From assembly GCF_001565895.1 (NCBI RefSeq), contig NZ_LSNE01000010.1, forward strand, positions 1 to 64,000: a stretch of 64,000 nucleotides of DNA. Direction: 5' to 3'. A program made the translations under genes and the position numbers. Source of the stretch: Paraglaciecola hydrolytica. GTDB lineage: Bacteria > Pseudomonadota > Gammaproteobacteria > Enterobacterales > Alteromonadaceae. Shown here one piece after another: positions 38,755 to 47,458 of this stretch. How positions within the stretch are numbered: position 1 is the stretch's first letter; each line of letters opens with the position of its first letter. The notes under the pieces were generated by a model. It was not told the origin of the DNA, ran no database searches, and worked only from the letters and a program-made list of their open reading frames with translations.

Positions 38755-40947
38755 ATGGGCTACCGACCAGTTGAATATAAACATGTCAATTATCTGTGGG
38801 AAGATGATGTCGCGGATAAACTCGACCCAGTAGATAACTTAGTTTATCGCTCGAATGTACTCGGTGCAGATCAGCGTATTACCAATACTGGTGGTGGTAA
38901 TACTTCGGCTAAGTTGATGGAAAGCGATCCGCTTACCGGCGAACAAGTTGAGGTATTGTGGGTTAAAGGTTCAGGTGGTGATTTACGTACCTCTAATAAA
39001 GATAATTTCTCTTCTTTATACAGTGGCAAATTGCAAGCGTTGGATACCTTTTACCAGCAGCAACCAGAGAAAGGTTATAAATCAGCCGGTGAAGATACGA
39101 TGGTGGGCATGTTTAAACATTGTAATTTTTGTTTAAACCCAAGAGCCTCATCTATTGATACCCCTTTGCATTCGATGATTGCCGAAAAACACATTGATCA
39201 TTTACATCCTAATGCCGTTATCGCTATTGCCTCGTGTAAGGATCAGGAAGCCCTGACCGCTAAAGTATGGCAAGGCAAGTTGGCTTATGTACCATGGATG
39301 CGCCCAGGCTGGGAAGCGGCCAAAGTCTGTGAAGATACCTATGCCAAAAATCCTGATATCGATGGCATCTTGTTAGGCCAACACGGTCATACTAACTGGG
39401 CAAGTGAAAGCAAAAGCTGTTACGAAACCTCCTTATGGGTGATTGAAACTGCTGCCCGTTATATTGAACAACATGACAAAGGTGACAAGACCTTTGGTGG
39501 CCAACAACATCAAAGTCTAGGTTCAGACGATGTTACTGCTTTGTTATATCAGTTCTTACCCACTGCGCGTGGTTTGTTATCTGACAAAGTAAAGTTTGTT
39601 GCCACTGTGCAGTCTGATGCCACCACTTTGCGTTTTGTGAACAGCTTTGATGCTAAGCGACTGAGCGATCTAGGTACATCCTGCCCTGATCATTTTTTAC
39701 GTACTAAGATTAAACCTTTATTTGTAGACTTTGATCCCCTTAAAGATGACTTAGCGACATTAGTCAGCAAGTTCAAAGCTGGTTTAGCGCAATATCGTAT
39801 TGATTACACTGCTTATTATGAGCAATGCAAACGCCCTGATTCTCCGCCTATGCGTGACCCTAGCCCCACCGTAATTTTGATCCCTGGCGTAGGTTTAATT
39901 GCTTGGGGTAAAAACAAAAGTGAATCCCGGGTTACCGCAGAATTTTATAACTGTGCCATCGAAGTGATGCGTGGTGCAGAAGCCATCAGTGAATACACTG
40001 CCTTACCAGTACAAGAAGCCTTTGATATTGAATATTGGGCACTTGAAGAAGCTAAATTACAACGTATGCCAGCTGAAAAAACGTTGGCGCGTAATGTAGT
40101 TGTAGTGATTGGTGCCGGTGACGGCATTGGTAAGGCAACCGCTCATCGCGTTGCTGCCGAAGGTGCTCACGTAGTGTGTGCCGATCTGCGTTTGGAAGCC
40201 GCACAAGTCACTGCAGCTGAGCTGACCAAAAAATATGGTCAAGGCATTGGTGTAGCTGGCACGGGGATTTCTAACTGTGGTCCGGCTATTGCCTTATCGG
40301 TTGATATTACCAAACGTAACAGCGTACAAAACATGTTTGAGCAAGTGGTATTGGCCTATGGCGGTATTGATAATGTGATAGTCACTGCTGGCGTGTTTAT
40401 GGCTGAAGGTGAAGATTACGATCGTAACGATGAAATCTTTGATTTCAGTTTTGCGGTCAATGTTAAAGGTGGTTATGTGGTGGGTTCAGAAGCCAACAAG
40501 ATTTGGCAGAGACAAAATATCAAAGGTTCTATGGTATTAACCACCAGCGTTAATGCCGCTGTGTCGAAAAAAGGCTCCTTGGCTTACGATACTAGCAAAG
40601 CCGCCGCCAACCATTTAGTCCGTGAATTGGCCGTCAGTTTTGCGCCTTTAGTCAACGTTAACGCCTTAGCGCCGGCTACTGTGGTGCAAGGCAGCACTAT
40701 GTTTCCTCGTGACAGGGTGATTTCATCTTTAAGCAAATATAATATTGCCTTTAATGAAAGCGAAGAAACCGATTCGTTGCGTACTAAACTCGCTGAGTTT
40801 TATGCCCAGCGCACCTTAACGAAACAGCCGATTACCCCGGCAGACCAGGCCGAAGCAGCCTATTTATTAATTTCAGGCCAGTTAAGTAAAACCACGGGGC
40901 AAGTAATCAGCGTTGACGGCGGATTACACGAAGCCTTCTTGCGTTAA
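38755..40947 (+). CDS. rhaD: Bifunctional L-rhamnulose-1-phosphate aldolase / L-lactaldehyde dehydrogenase
   Basis: Splits rhamnulose-1-phosphate to dihydroxyacetone phosphate and L-lactaldehyde and oxidises the latter to lactate. Residues 1 to about 430 are a class II aldolase with zinc-ligand histidines in HIDHLHPN and GQHGHTNW. From about residue 448 there is a short-chain dehydrogenase: VVVIGAGDGIGKATAHRVAAEG, NVKGGYVVG, and catalytic Ser/Tyr/Lys in TTSVNAAVSKKGSLAYDTSK. This fusion (RhaEW type) is established in the Bacillus and proteobacterial rhamnose pathway. rhaI follows within 26 bp. Confidence 0.95.
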   Translation: MGYRPVEYKHVNYLWEDDVADKLDPVDNLVYRSNVLGADQRITNTGGGNTSAKLMESDPLTGEQVEVLWVKGSGGDLRTSNKDNFSSLYSGKLQALDTFYQQQPEKGYKSAGEDTMVGMFKHCNFCLNPRASSIDTPLHSMIAEKHIDHLHPNAVIAIASCKDQEALTAKVWQGKLAYVPWMRPGWEAAKVCEDTYAKNPDIDGILLGQHGHTNWASESKSCYETSLWVIETAARYIEQHDKGDKTFGGQQHQSLGSDDVTALLYQFLPTARGLLSDKVKFVATVQSDATTLRFVNSFDAKRLSDLGTSCPDHFLRTKIKPLFVDFDPLKDDLATLVSKFKAGLAQYRIDYTAYYEQCKRPDSPPMRDPSPTVILIPGVGLIAWGKNKSESRVTAEFYNCAIEVMRGAEAISEYTALPVQEAFDIEYWALEEAKLQRMPAEKTLARNVVVVIGAGDGIGKATAHRVAAEGAHVVCADLRLEAAQVTAAELTKKYGQGIGVAGTGISNCGPAIALSVDITKRNSVQNMFEQVVLAYGGIDNVIVTAGVFMAEGEDYDRNDEIFDFSFAVNVKGGYVVGSEANKIWQRQNIKGSMVLTTSVNAAVSKKGSLAYDTSKAAANHLVRELAVSFAPLVNVNALAPATVVQGSTMFPRDRVISSLSKYNIAFNESEETDSLRTKLAEFYAQRTLTKQPITPADQAEAAYLLISGQLSKTTGQVISVDGGLHEAFLR

Positions 40948-40973
40948 TAGAAATGGCGATAGTAGGAAAGACT

Positions 40974-42263
40974 ATGCACAGAATTGAAAAGAGTTTTATT
41001 AGTGAAGAGAATCAGCAATATATTACTGATTTAAATAAAGATTTTGATTACCTTGGCGAAAAATTATCGCGCAGCGGACTGGACATTGAAAAACTGACTG
41101 ACGCCGCAGTTAAGTTTCAGATTGCCGTACCTTCATGGGGTACGGGTACTGGCGGAACTCGTTTTGCACGTTTTCCTGGTGTAGGTGAGCCACGTAACAT
41201 TTTTGAAAAGTTAGAAGATTGCGCTGCCATCAATGACTTGTCTGCCTGTACTAACAGCGTATCTCCCCATTTCCCTTGGGATAAGGTTGATGATTTCAGT
41301 GAACTGAAACAACAATCTGATGCTGTGGGTTTGTCATGGATTGCGGTTAACTCCAACACTTTTCAAGATCAAAAAGATCAGGCTCATTCGTATAAATACG
41401 GCAGCTTGAGCCACACTGATGCCGCCACACGTCAACAGGCTATTGAGCACAATCTTGATGTTATTTCATACGGTCAGGCGCTGGGCGCAAAAAGTTTAAC
41501 GGTGTGGGTGGGTGATGGTTCTAACCATCCTGGTCAACAGCACTTTCAGCGTTCGTTTGAACGTTATTTAGAAAGCATGAAAAAGATCTATGCTGAATTA
41601 CCCTCTGACTGGGAAATGCACATCGAGCATAAAATGTTTGAGCCGGCTTTCTATTCTACGGTTATTCAGGATTGGGGCAGCAACATACTGGCGGCGATGG
41701 AATTGGGACCTAAGTGCAAATCTTTGGTCGACCTTGGTCACCATGCGCCTAACGTTAATATTGAGATGATTGTATCGCGCTTGATCCAATTTAAAAAATT
41801 GGGTGGGTTCCACTTTAACGACAGTAAATATGGCGATGATGATTTAGACAGTGGTTCTTTGCACCCTTATCAGCAATTCTTGATCTTTAATGAATTGGTG
41901 GATGCAGAAGCCCGTCAGCAAGAAGGTTTTTCTCCGGCTTACATGCTTGATCAATCACATAATGTGACGGATCCCATTGAAAGTTTGATTAACTCAGCGG
42001 CCGAAGTGCAACGTTCATACATTAAAGCACTATTGATTGATCGTGAGGCTTTATACGCTCATCAAACCGCTAACGATGCCATGATGGCGAGTAGCGAGCT
42101 GAAAAAAGCCTTTAATTTGGATGTATCACCCATTTTAGCCATGACCCGTTACCGTGCTGGTGGAGCCATTGAAGCTATCGCGACTTATCGTAAGTCGGGT
42201 TATCGCCAGCAAGCTGCAATTAAACGCCCTTCTACCGGCGGTAATACCTCAGGTATTGTTTAG
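40974..42263 (+). CDS. rhaI: L-rhamnose isomerase, RhaI type
   Basis: Interconverts L-rhamnose and L-rhamnulose. TIM-barrel protein of the rhizobial-type rhamnose isomerase family with metal-ligand segments WEMHIEHKMFEPAF, SLVDLGHHAPNVNIE and GFHFNDSKYGDDDLD. The ATG at 40974 has AGGAAAG five bases upstream and is preferred over an ATG at 40953. It ends the rhaD-rhaI operon, followed by a perfect terminator. Confidence 0.93.
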   Translation: MHRIEKSFISEENQQYITDLNKDFDYLGEKLSRSGLDIEKLTDAAVKFQIAVPSWGTGTGGTRFARFPGVGEPRNIFEKLEDCAAINDLSACTNSVSPHFPWDKVDDFSELKQQSDAVGLSWIAVNSNTFQDQKDQAHSYKYGSLSHTDAATRQQAIEHNLDVISYGQALGAKSLTVWVGDGSNHPGQQHFQRSFERYLESMKKIYAELPSDWEMHIEHKMFEPAFYSTVIQDWGSNILAAMELGPKCKSLVDLGHHAPNVNIEMIVSRLIQFKKLGGFHFNDSKYGDDDLDSGSLHPYQQFLIFNELVDAEARQQEGFSPAYMLDQSHNVTDPIESLINSAAEVQRSYIKALLIDREALYAHQTANDAMMASSELKKAFNLDVSPILAMTRYRAGGAIEAIATYRKSGYRQQAAIKRPSTGGNTSGIV

Positions 42264-42278
42264 TTCAGGTATTGTTTA
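42249..42278. repeat. Short tandem duplication over the rhaI stop codon
   Basis: TCAGGTATTGTTTA occurs at 42249-42262 and again at 42265-42278, a 16-bp period. The rhaI stop codon lies in the first copy. It looks like a recent local duplication without effect on the protein. Confidence 0.6.
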
Positions 42279-42301
42279 TTACGTTTTGTGTGTAGTGCTA
42301 C

Positions 42302-42328
42302 AAGGCTGACCTAGGTCAGCCTTTTTTG
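42302..42328 (+). terminator. Terminator after rhaI
   Basis: AAGGCTGAC, CTAG, GTCAGCCTT and then T residues: a perfect palindromic stem with a T tail, 39 bp after the rhaI stop. Confidence 0.92.
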
Positions 42329-42347
42329 TTAATGGGAGCAATGACTT

Positions 42348-43334
42348 ATGTTGCAAACTAAGGTCTTCCGGTTATGGATTATCCTGTTTGGTATCGTCAG
42401 TTTAGCGGCTTGCGACATGCTCGAAAGTCAGTTACCAGCGGATGATGTCTATTTGTTTTCATCTTTTCGGGCAAATGGTCAAGATGGTTTGCATTTGGCC
42501 GCTAGTCAGGACGGTTTAAGCTGGCTGCCTTTGAATCAGGATAAGAGTGTGCTGACGCCAGAGATTGGCGGCAAACTGATGCGCGACCCTTGCATTATTC
42601 TAGGGCCAGACAATGTATTTCATATGGTGTGGACTACCGGCTGGCAGGACAAAGGCATTGGCATTGCTCATTCGAAAGATTTGATCAATTGGTCTGAGCA
42701 AGAGTACCTCGAAGTGATGGCACCTTTTGCTGAGGCACGGAATGCTTGGGCGCCAGAGATAACCTGGGATGCCGACAAACAGCAATATCTGATTTACTGG
42801 GCATCGACTCTGGCAGGCAAATATCCTGAAACTGAAAAAACTGCGGATAAAGGCTGGGATCACCGAATTTACGCCACCACCACTCAAGACTTCTCAAATT
42901 ACAGCGACACATTTTTATATTATCAGCCCGATTTTAACGTGATAGACGCGACCATTGCGATACGTGCAAACGGCTATGTGATGATAGTTAAAGACGAAAC
43001 CCGTTATCCACCGGCCAAAAATCTTAAGGTGGCGTTTAGTCAATCCATGGCTGGCCCTTGGCAAGTAGCCGAGCAGCCCTTTTCACCACAGGACTTATGG
43101 GTGGAAGGCCCAACAATATTGCAAATTGGCCAATGGTATTACGTGTATTTTGATGCTTATACCGAACATCATTATGGCGTCATGCGTACTCAGGATTTTA
43201 GCAATTGGCAAGATGTCTCAGCCCAATTGCAAATGCCACAAGGCAGTCGCCATGGTTCAATTTTGCGGGTGACGTCCTCCAGAGTGCAATCTTTAATGCA
43301 ACTATCTACCGCAACTCAACGTCAGGTGAATTAG
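42348..43334 (+). CDS. GH43-like glycoside hydrolase, lipoprotein
   Basis: Predicted cell-surface or periplasmic five-bladed beta-propeller glycosidase. A lipobox SLAAC gives a lipidated Cys22. The three GH43-type acidic positions can be read as Asp in LMRDPCII, Asp in NVIDATIAI and Glu in WVEGPTILQI; NAWAPEITWD is also typical of the fold. It might act on arabinan or galactan side chains, or on xylo-oligosaccharides; the subfamily cannot be told. The GH115 gene starts 2 bp after the stop, so they form one transcript. Confidence 0.78.
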   Translation: MLQTKVFRLWIILFGIVSLAACDMLESQLPADDVYLFSSFRANGQDGLHLAASQDGLSWLPLNQDKSVLTPEIGGKLMRDPCIILGPDNVFHMVWTTGWQDKGIGIAHSKDLINWSEQEYLEVMAPFAEARNAWAPEITWDADKQQYLIYWASTLAGKYPETEKTADKGWDHRIYATTTQDFSNYSDTFLYYQPDFNVIDATIAIRANGYVMIVKDETRYPPAKNLKVAFSQSMAGPWQVAEQPFSPQDLWVEGPTILQIGQWYYVYFDAYTEHHYGVMRTQDFSNWQDVSAQLQMPQGSRHGSILRVTSSRVQSLMQLSTATQRQVN

Positions 43335-43336
43335 TC

Positions 43337-45826
43337 ATGTTTAGTTATCGTCCTAGGGTTTGGTTAAGTGTTGTTTTATGGCTTAGCGCCTATGTCGCAA
43401 ATCCTCTCTTCGCTGCTGAGCCTGTCGATAATTCAGCGCAGCAATTTGTTATTTATCAGCAACAGCAACTCAGCAAAATCTATATCGATAACAACAGCGA
43501 TCCCTTGATTAAATGGGCAGTTGATGAATTACGTAATGATATTAAGGGCATTACCGGCTCACGCCCAGAGTTGATTGAAACTCAAACCAAACAAGGCTCA
43601 GGTATCTATATTGGTCATTTCAGTGATGCTCTTATGCAGGATATTTCACTGCTAAGCGCCGATACCCATAAGCACTTAGATGCTGCTTGGGAAAGTTTCT
43701 CCCTTAGTATTCACGGACATAATCTAGTCTTGGCCGGCAGTGACGTACGTGGCACCGTTTACGCTGTTTTTGAACTGGCCGAACGTTTAGGCATTTCACC
43801 TTGGACCTGGTGGGCAGATGTAAAACCCCTAACTCAGACAGAATTAATTTTAGTTCTTAATGATGGCGATAGTTTTCAGTCTCCCTCGGTGCAGTATCGT
43901 GGCATCTTTTTAAATGACGAAGACTGGGGATTACAGCCATGGGCTGCCAAGACGTTTGAAAAAGAAGTTGGCGATATTGGCCCTCATACTTACGAAAAAA
44001 TATTTCAGCTCTTGCTGCGTTTAAAAGCCAATACTATTTGGCCTGCCATGCACCCAAGTACTCAGGCATTTTTTACCATCGCGGGTAATCAGCAAATGGC
44101 TGAGCGTTACCACATTGTATTGGGTAGCTCTCATGCTGAGCCAATGTTGCGTAATAATGTGGGGGAGTGGGATCACACGAAATTAGGGGATTATAACTAC
44201 TTTACTAACAGCCAAAAGATCAATGCGTATTGGCAAACACGTGTTGATGAGCTGGGTAGTAATGAAAGTATCATGACTTTAGGTATGCGCGGAGTGCATG
44301 ACAGTCATATGGAAGGTTCGAGCTCAATCGAGCAGAGTGTTGCCATGTTAGAGCAGATTATCGCCACCCAAAGGCAGATGCTGAGCCAAACATTAAATCA
44401 AAAAATCAGTGACATTCCTCAAGTGATGATCCCCTACAAAGAAGTGTTGGAGTTGTATCAACACGGCCTAGTGATACCTGATGATGTCACGTTGATGTGG
44501 ACAGATGACAACTATGGTTACATCAGACGTTTAAGTGAAGGCCAAGAGCTGCAACGCTCTGGCGGTGGTGGTGTGTATTATCATTTAAGTTACTGGGGCA
44601 GACCTCATGATTATTTGTGGTTAAGTACCACTCAGCCAAGCCTGATTTGGTATGAGATGTCCCGCGCCTACGCCAACGGTGCGCAAAAAATGTGGATAGC
44701 TAACGTCGGTGACATTAAACCCGCCGAATACAATATGGAGCTGTTTTTAGACTTAGCCTGGAATGTTGATAGCCTTAAGGCTGACAGTATTACTCAACAT
44801 CTTGAGCAGTGGGCAGCTCGCGAGTTTGGCCACAAGGTTGATACAAAAGTGGCCGCAGTGATGAACGAATATTATCGTTTAGCCATGTTACGTAAACCCG
44901 AATACATGGGCTGGAGTCAGACTGAGCCAACAACGCAAACCCAAATCAGTGACTTTAGTGACAGTGAAGCAATAAACAGAATAAGCGCCTATAACACCTT
45001 AGTTGAACAAGTCGATACTTTGGTCAAACTGATTCCTGCCGAGCGCAGAAGCGCATGGTTTCAGTTGGTGGAATATCCGCTAAAAGCGGCCGCAGCAATG
45101 AATAACAAGTTTCTCTACCAGCAGCTATTTACTAACAGTGACCACCCATCACAGCAGGTTGAGTATAAACATAAAGCGCTGCAGGCTTATGGACAAATTG
45201 AGCAACTTACTCTGCAGTATAATCAACTCGAACAGGGCAAGTGGCAGCATATGATGTCCATGTCACCACGTAATTTACCTGTGTTTAAGCCTCCCACATT
45301 TGATTTTGTTAAACGCACTGGCGAGGCTGATATTGAGCAGTCACACACTCACTATAGGGCCGCCAGTCAATACAGTCGCCACTCGCAACAGCAGAATTAT
45401 CAGTGGCAGTCGGTGCAGGGGCTGGGTTACAGCGCGACAGCCATAACCTTAAGCCCTTTTGTCAATCAGCATTTTGACCAGCAACAACCCTGGTTGGAAT
45501 ACGATATCAATATTAAAGAGCCTGGCGATTATCAGCTCGAATTGCGCTTTTTACCCACCCACGCCAACGACTACCAGCATCAGGTAAGCGTTGCCATTAA
45601 CGGTAAAACGTCAGGTAGCGCCAAGCTCAATACTCAGGGCAGAAGCGAAGAATGGAAAACTAACGTACTGCGCAACGCTCAGATCGTGAATTTTCAATTT
45701 AGGGCCACCAAAAAAGGCCTGCATAACATACGCGTAGGCCTGAATCAGACCGGCATAGTGTTAGATCAACTGGCGGTTTATCCGGCTAGTCAAAGCCCGG
45801 CTTATGAAATTCCCGTTGCACATTAA
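43337..45826 (+). CDS. Alpha-glucuronidase, GH115
   Basis: Removes glucuronic acid from internal and terminal positions of a polymer. Signal peptide (residues 1-27), then an N-terminal alpha/beta domain (IKWAVDELRNDIKGITG), the GH115 catalytic barrel (VQYRGIFLNDEDWGLQPWAA, LLRLKANTIWPAMHPS, GSSHAEPMLRNNVGEWD, MWTDDNYGYIRRLS), and a C-terminal beta-sandwich domain (GH115_C). The start at 43337 follows AGGTGA. The reading frame is open well upstream, but inside the GH43 gene. The length of 829 residues is normal. Confidence 0.93.
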   Translation: MFSYRPRVWLSVVLWLSAYVANPLFAAEPVDNSAQQFVIYQQQQLSKIYIDNNSDPLIKWAVDELRNDIKGITGSRPELIETQTKQGSGIYIGHFSDALMQDISLLSADTHKHLDAAWESFSLSIHGHNLVLAGSDVRGTVYAVFELAERLGISPWTWWADVKPLTQTELILVLNDGDSFQSPSVQYRGIFLNDEDWGLQPWAAKTFEKEVGDIGPHTYEKIFQLLLRLKANTIWPAMHPSTQAFFTIAGNQQMAERYHIVLGSSHAEPMLRNNVGEWDHTKLGDYNYFTNSQKINAYWQTRVDELGSNESIMTLGMRGVHDSHMEGSSSIEQSVAMLEQIIATQRQMLSQTLNQKISDIPQVMIPYKEVLELYQHGLVIPDDVTLMWTDDNYGYIRRLSEGQELQRSGGGGVYYHLSYWGRPHDYLWLSTTQPSLIWYEMSRAYANGAQKMWIANVGDIKPAEYNMELFLDLAWNVDSLKADSITQHLEQWAAREFGHKVDTKVAAVMNEYYRLAMLRKPEYMGWSQTEPTTQTQISDFSDSEAINRISAYNTLVEQVDTLVKLIPAERRSAWFQLVEYPLKAAAAMNNKFLYQQLFTNSDHPSQQVEYKHKALQAYGQIEQLTLQYNQLEQGKWQHMMSMSPRNLPVFKPPTFDFVKRTGEADIEQSHTHYRAASQYSRHSQQQNYQWQSVQGLGYSATAITLSPFVNQHFDQQQPWLEYDINIKEPGDYQLELRFLPTHANDYQHQVSVAINGKTSGSAKLNTQGRSEEWKTNVLRNAQIVNFQFRATKKGLHNIRVGLNQTGIVLDQLAVYPASQSPAYEIPVAH

Positions 45827-45900
45827 AGCTTGCTGTAAAGGGAGAATAGCTGGCTGGGTAATCAGGCCAGTACAACAAATACGCGAATCAAACTGGTTTA

Positions 45901-45930
45901 TGAGCCGAATAACTCAATTTAATCGGCTCA
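45901..45930. other. Stem-loop between GH115 and fic, weak terminator candidate
   Basis: TGAGCCGA (45901-45908) pairs perfectly with TCGGCTCA (45923-45930). No T run follows on either strand, so termination is doubtful. It lies between two converging genes. Confidence 0.35.
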
Positions 45931-45996
45931 CATAATCAATCTAAGGCCTGAACTTAATTTACGTTTGTTATTTTACGCAGATAAGTTAACTCAAGG

Positions 45997-47085
45997 TTAC
46001 GCGTGTTTAATTAGTAAATTACACAGTGGCTGATTAATGTAGTAATTGGCGCGACCGATTTTTTCTTTATGTAAAAAACCACAATCGACCAGTTGCTCCA
46101 AGTATTTGGTGGCGGTGATGCGGCTAATACCTAGTTCATCGACAATAAATTCAATTTTGGTATAGGGGTGGCGAAACATATTGTTGAGCAGTTCTTGCCG
46201 GTAGATTTTGGGCAATTGCTCACGCATTCTATTTTTGTAGTCTTGCATCAGTGTTTTGATGCCTTTAATTAATGTGATAGTTGATTGCGCAGTTTGTACC
46301 ACACCTTCAAGCATATAAAGTAACCAGGGTTCCCATTGGCCAGTTTCACGCACTTGTTGAAGCTGCTGATAGTAGTCGGCTTTATGCTGAATAATGTAGC
46401 GACTTAAATACAACACGGGCAAATCGAGTAAGTCTTTGGCGACTAAATATAAAATATTGATGATCCGCCCCGTGCGGCCATTACCGTCGTAAAAAGGATG
46501 GATACTTTCAAACTGGTGATGAATAATCGCCATTTTTACTAAAGGATCGGCTTCACAGAGTTCATCATTATTGATGTACTCCACTAAGTTGCTCATCAGC
46601 CGCTCAATGTCGTCTGCATTTTGTGGAGGTGTATAAATGATTTCACCAGTACGTGCATTTTTAAGGTCGGTACCCGGCAGCTTGCGCAAATCCGCACGGT
46701 TTTTTTCTAATTTTTGCTGAACACCTAGTATGTCGTGTAGTCGAATAATTTTTTGTTTTCTCACGGTCTGAAAGCTCGCCCTAAGGGCGTAGGAATAATC
46801 CTGCACTTCTTTGGCTGCGGCATTTACCATGGCCTCAGAGACCAAAGCGGCCTTGTAAATTTCGTCGTGGGTGGTGACGATATTTTCAATTTCGGAGCTG
46901 TCTTTTGCTTCTTGTAATGTAAGGGTATTGATTAAGATGGCTTCATTGGGGATAGTGGCCGCAACGCCTTTAAGTTCAGCCAGATAACGGTGGGCTTCGG
47001 CGGTTTTTTTTAATACAGCGCGAGTTTCGAATTGCTCGATGTTAGCCAAGGGTAAGGTTGGCGGTGTTTGACTCATGGCTGACAT
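45997..47085 (-). CDS. Fic family protein (AMP transferase) with inhibitory helix and winged helix
   Basis: Predicted adenylylating enzyme. The active motif HPFYDGNGRTGR (His196) is intact. The inhibitory motif SSEIEN (Ser63-Glu67-Asn68) lies N-terminal to the Fic core, which makes it a self-inhibited class II Fic protein. The last 70 residues form a winged helix (KIEFIVDELGISRITATKYLEQLVDCGFLHKEKIG) that could bind DNA. No antitoxin gene is next to it. An ATG three codons later is an alternative start. It interrupts the carbohydrate region on the opposite strand. Three inverted repeats lie just upstream. Confidence 0.9.
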   Translation of the reverse strand: MSAMSQTPPTLPLANIEQFETRAVLKKTAEAHRYLAELKGVAATIPNEAILINTLTLQEAKDSSEIENIVTTHDEIYKAALVSEAMVNAAAKEVQDYSYALRASFQTVRKQKIIRLHDILGVQQKLEKNRADLRKLPGTDLKNARTGEIIYTPPQNADDIERLMSNLVEYINNDELCEADPLVKMAIIHHQFESIHPFYDGNGRTGRIINILYLVAKDLLDLPVLYLSRYIIQHKADYYQQLQQVRETGQWEPWLLYMLEGVVQTAQSTITLIKGIKTLMQDYKNRMREQLPKIYRQELLNNMFRHPYTKIEFIVDELGISRITATKYLEQLVDCGFLHKEKIGRANYYINQPLCNLLIKHA

Positions 47086-47104
47086 CCACTAAGGTTTTGA
47101 TGAT

Positions 47105-47217
47105 TTTTATACATGAGAGGCATCATATGTATAAAAAACGGCGATATCTATACATATTGCCAATTCATGTATAGATAATGGTTTTTTTTATACAAGTTAC
47201 AGTTTTGATGTATAGAA
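47105..47217. promoter_or_regulatory. Three phased inverted repeats upstream of fic
   Basis: TTTTATACAT/ATGTATAAAA (47105-47114 and 47127-47136, spacer 12), ATCTATACAT/ATGTATAGAT (47146-47155 and 47167-47176, spacer 11), and TATACAA/ATGTATA (47189-47195 and 47208-47214, spacer 12, one mismatch). The left half-sites begin 40-41 bp apart, close to four helical turns. They lie 20-130 bp before the fic start and are probably its operator. The remainder of the 373-bp gap up to the esterase gene (47218-47458) shows nothing I can name. Confidence 0.7.
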
Positions 47218-47458
47218 AAAGCGATATTGACTATAGCTTGCCCCGCGTTTCATTGTCATATCAAACACACCATAAGCAGTGTTGTGTAAATTTTATTTAT
47301 CTTTTTGCTACTTCATTAACAAGATTGTAATAACAGTGTTGAACTAGCATATTCACTCATATACAATCAAAAATAATCATTTATGTGAGTTTCCATCCAG
47401 TCTGGTGACTCAACACGTAGAGTACTTTTTATAAACAGGCTTATCGAGAGTAGAGAAT

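Noticed and set aside
35619..42263. Ulvan or fucoidan utilisation as the purpose of the rhamnose genes
   Set aside because: No sulfatase, ulvan lyase or fucosidase is encoded in the window, and CE12/GH28/GH42 fit pectin-type rhamnogalacturonan better.
42249..42278. Tandem repeat over the rhaI stop as a sign of a frameshift or truncated gene
   Set aside because: The protein has normal length and motifs to the end; the duplication lies at and beyond the stop codon.
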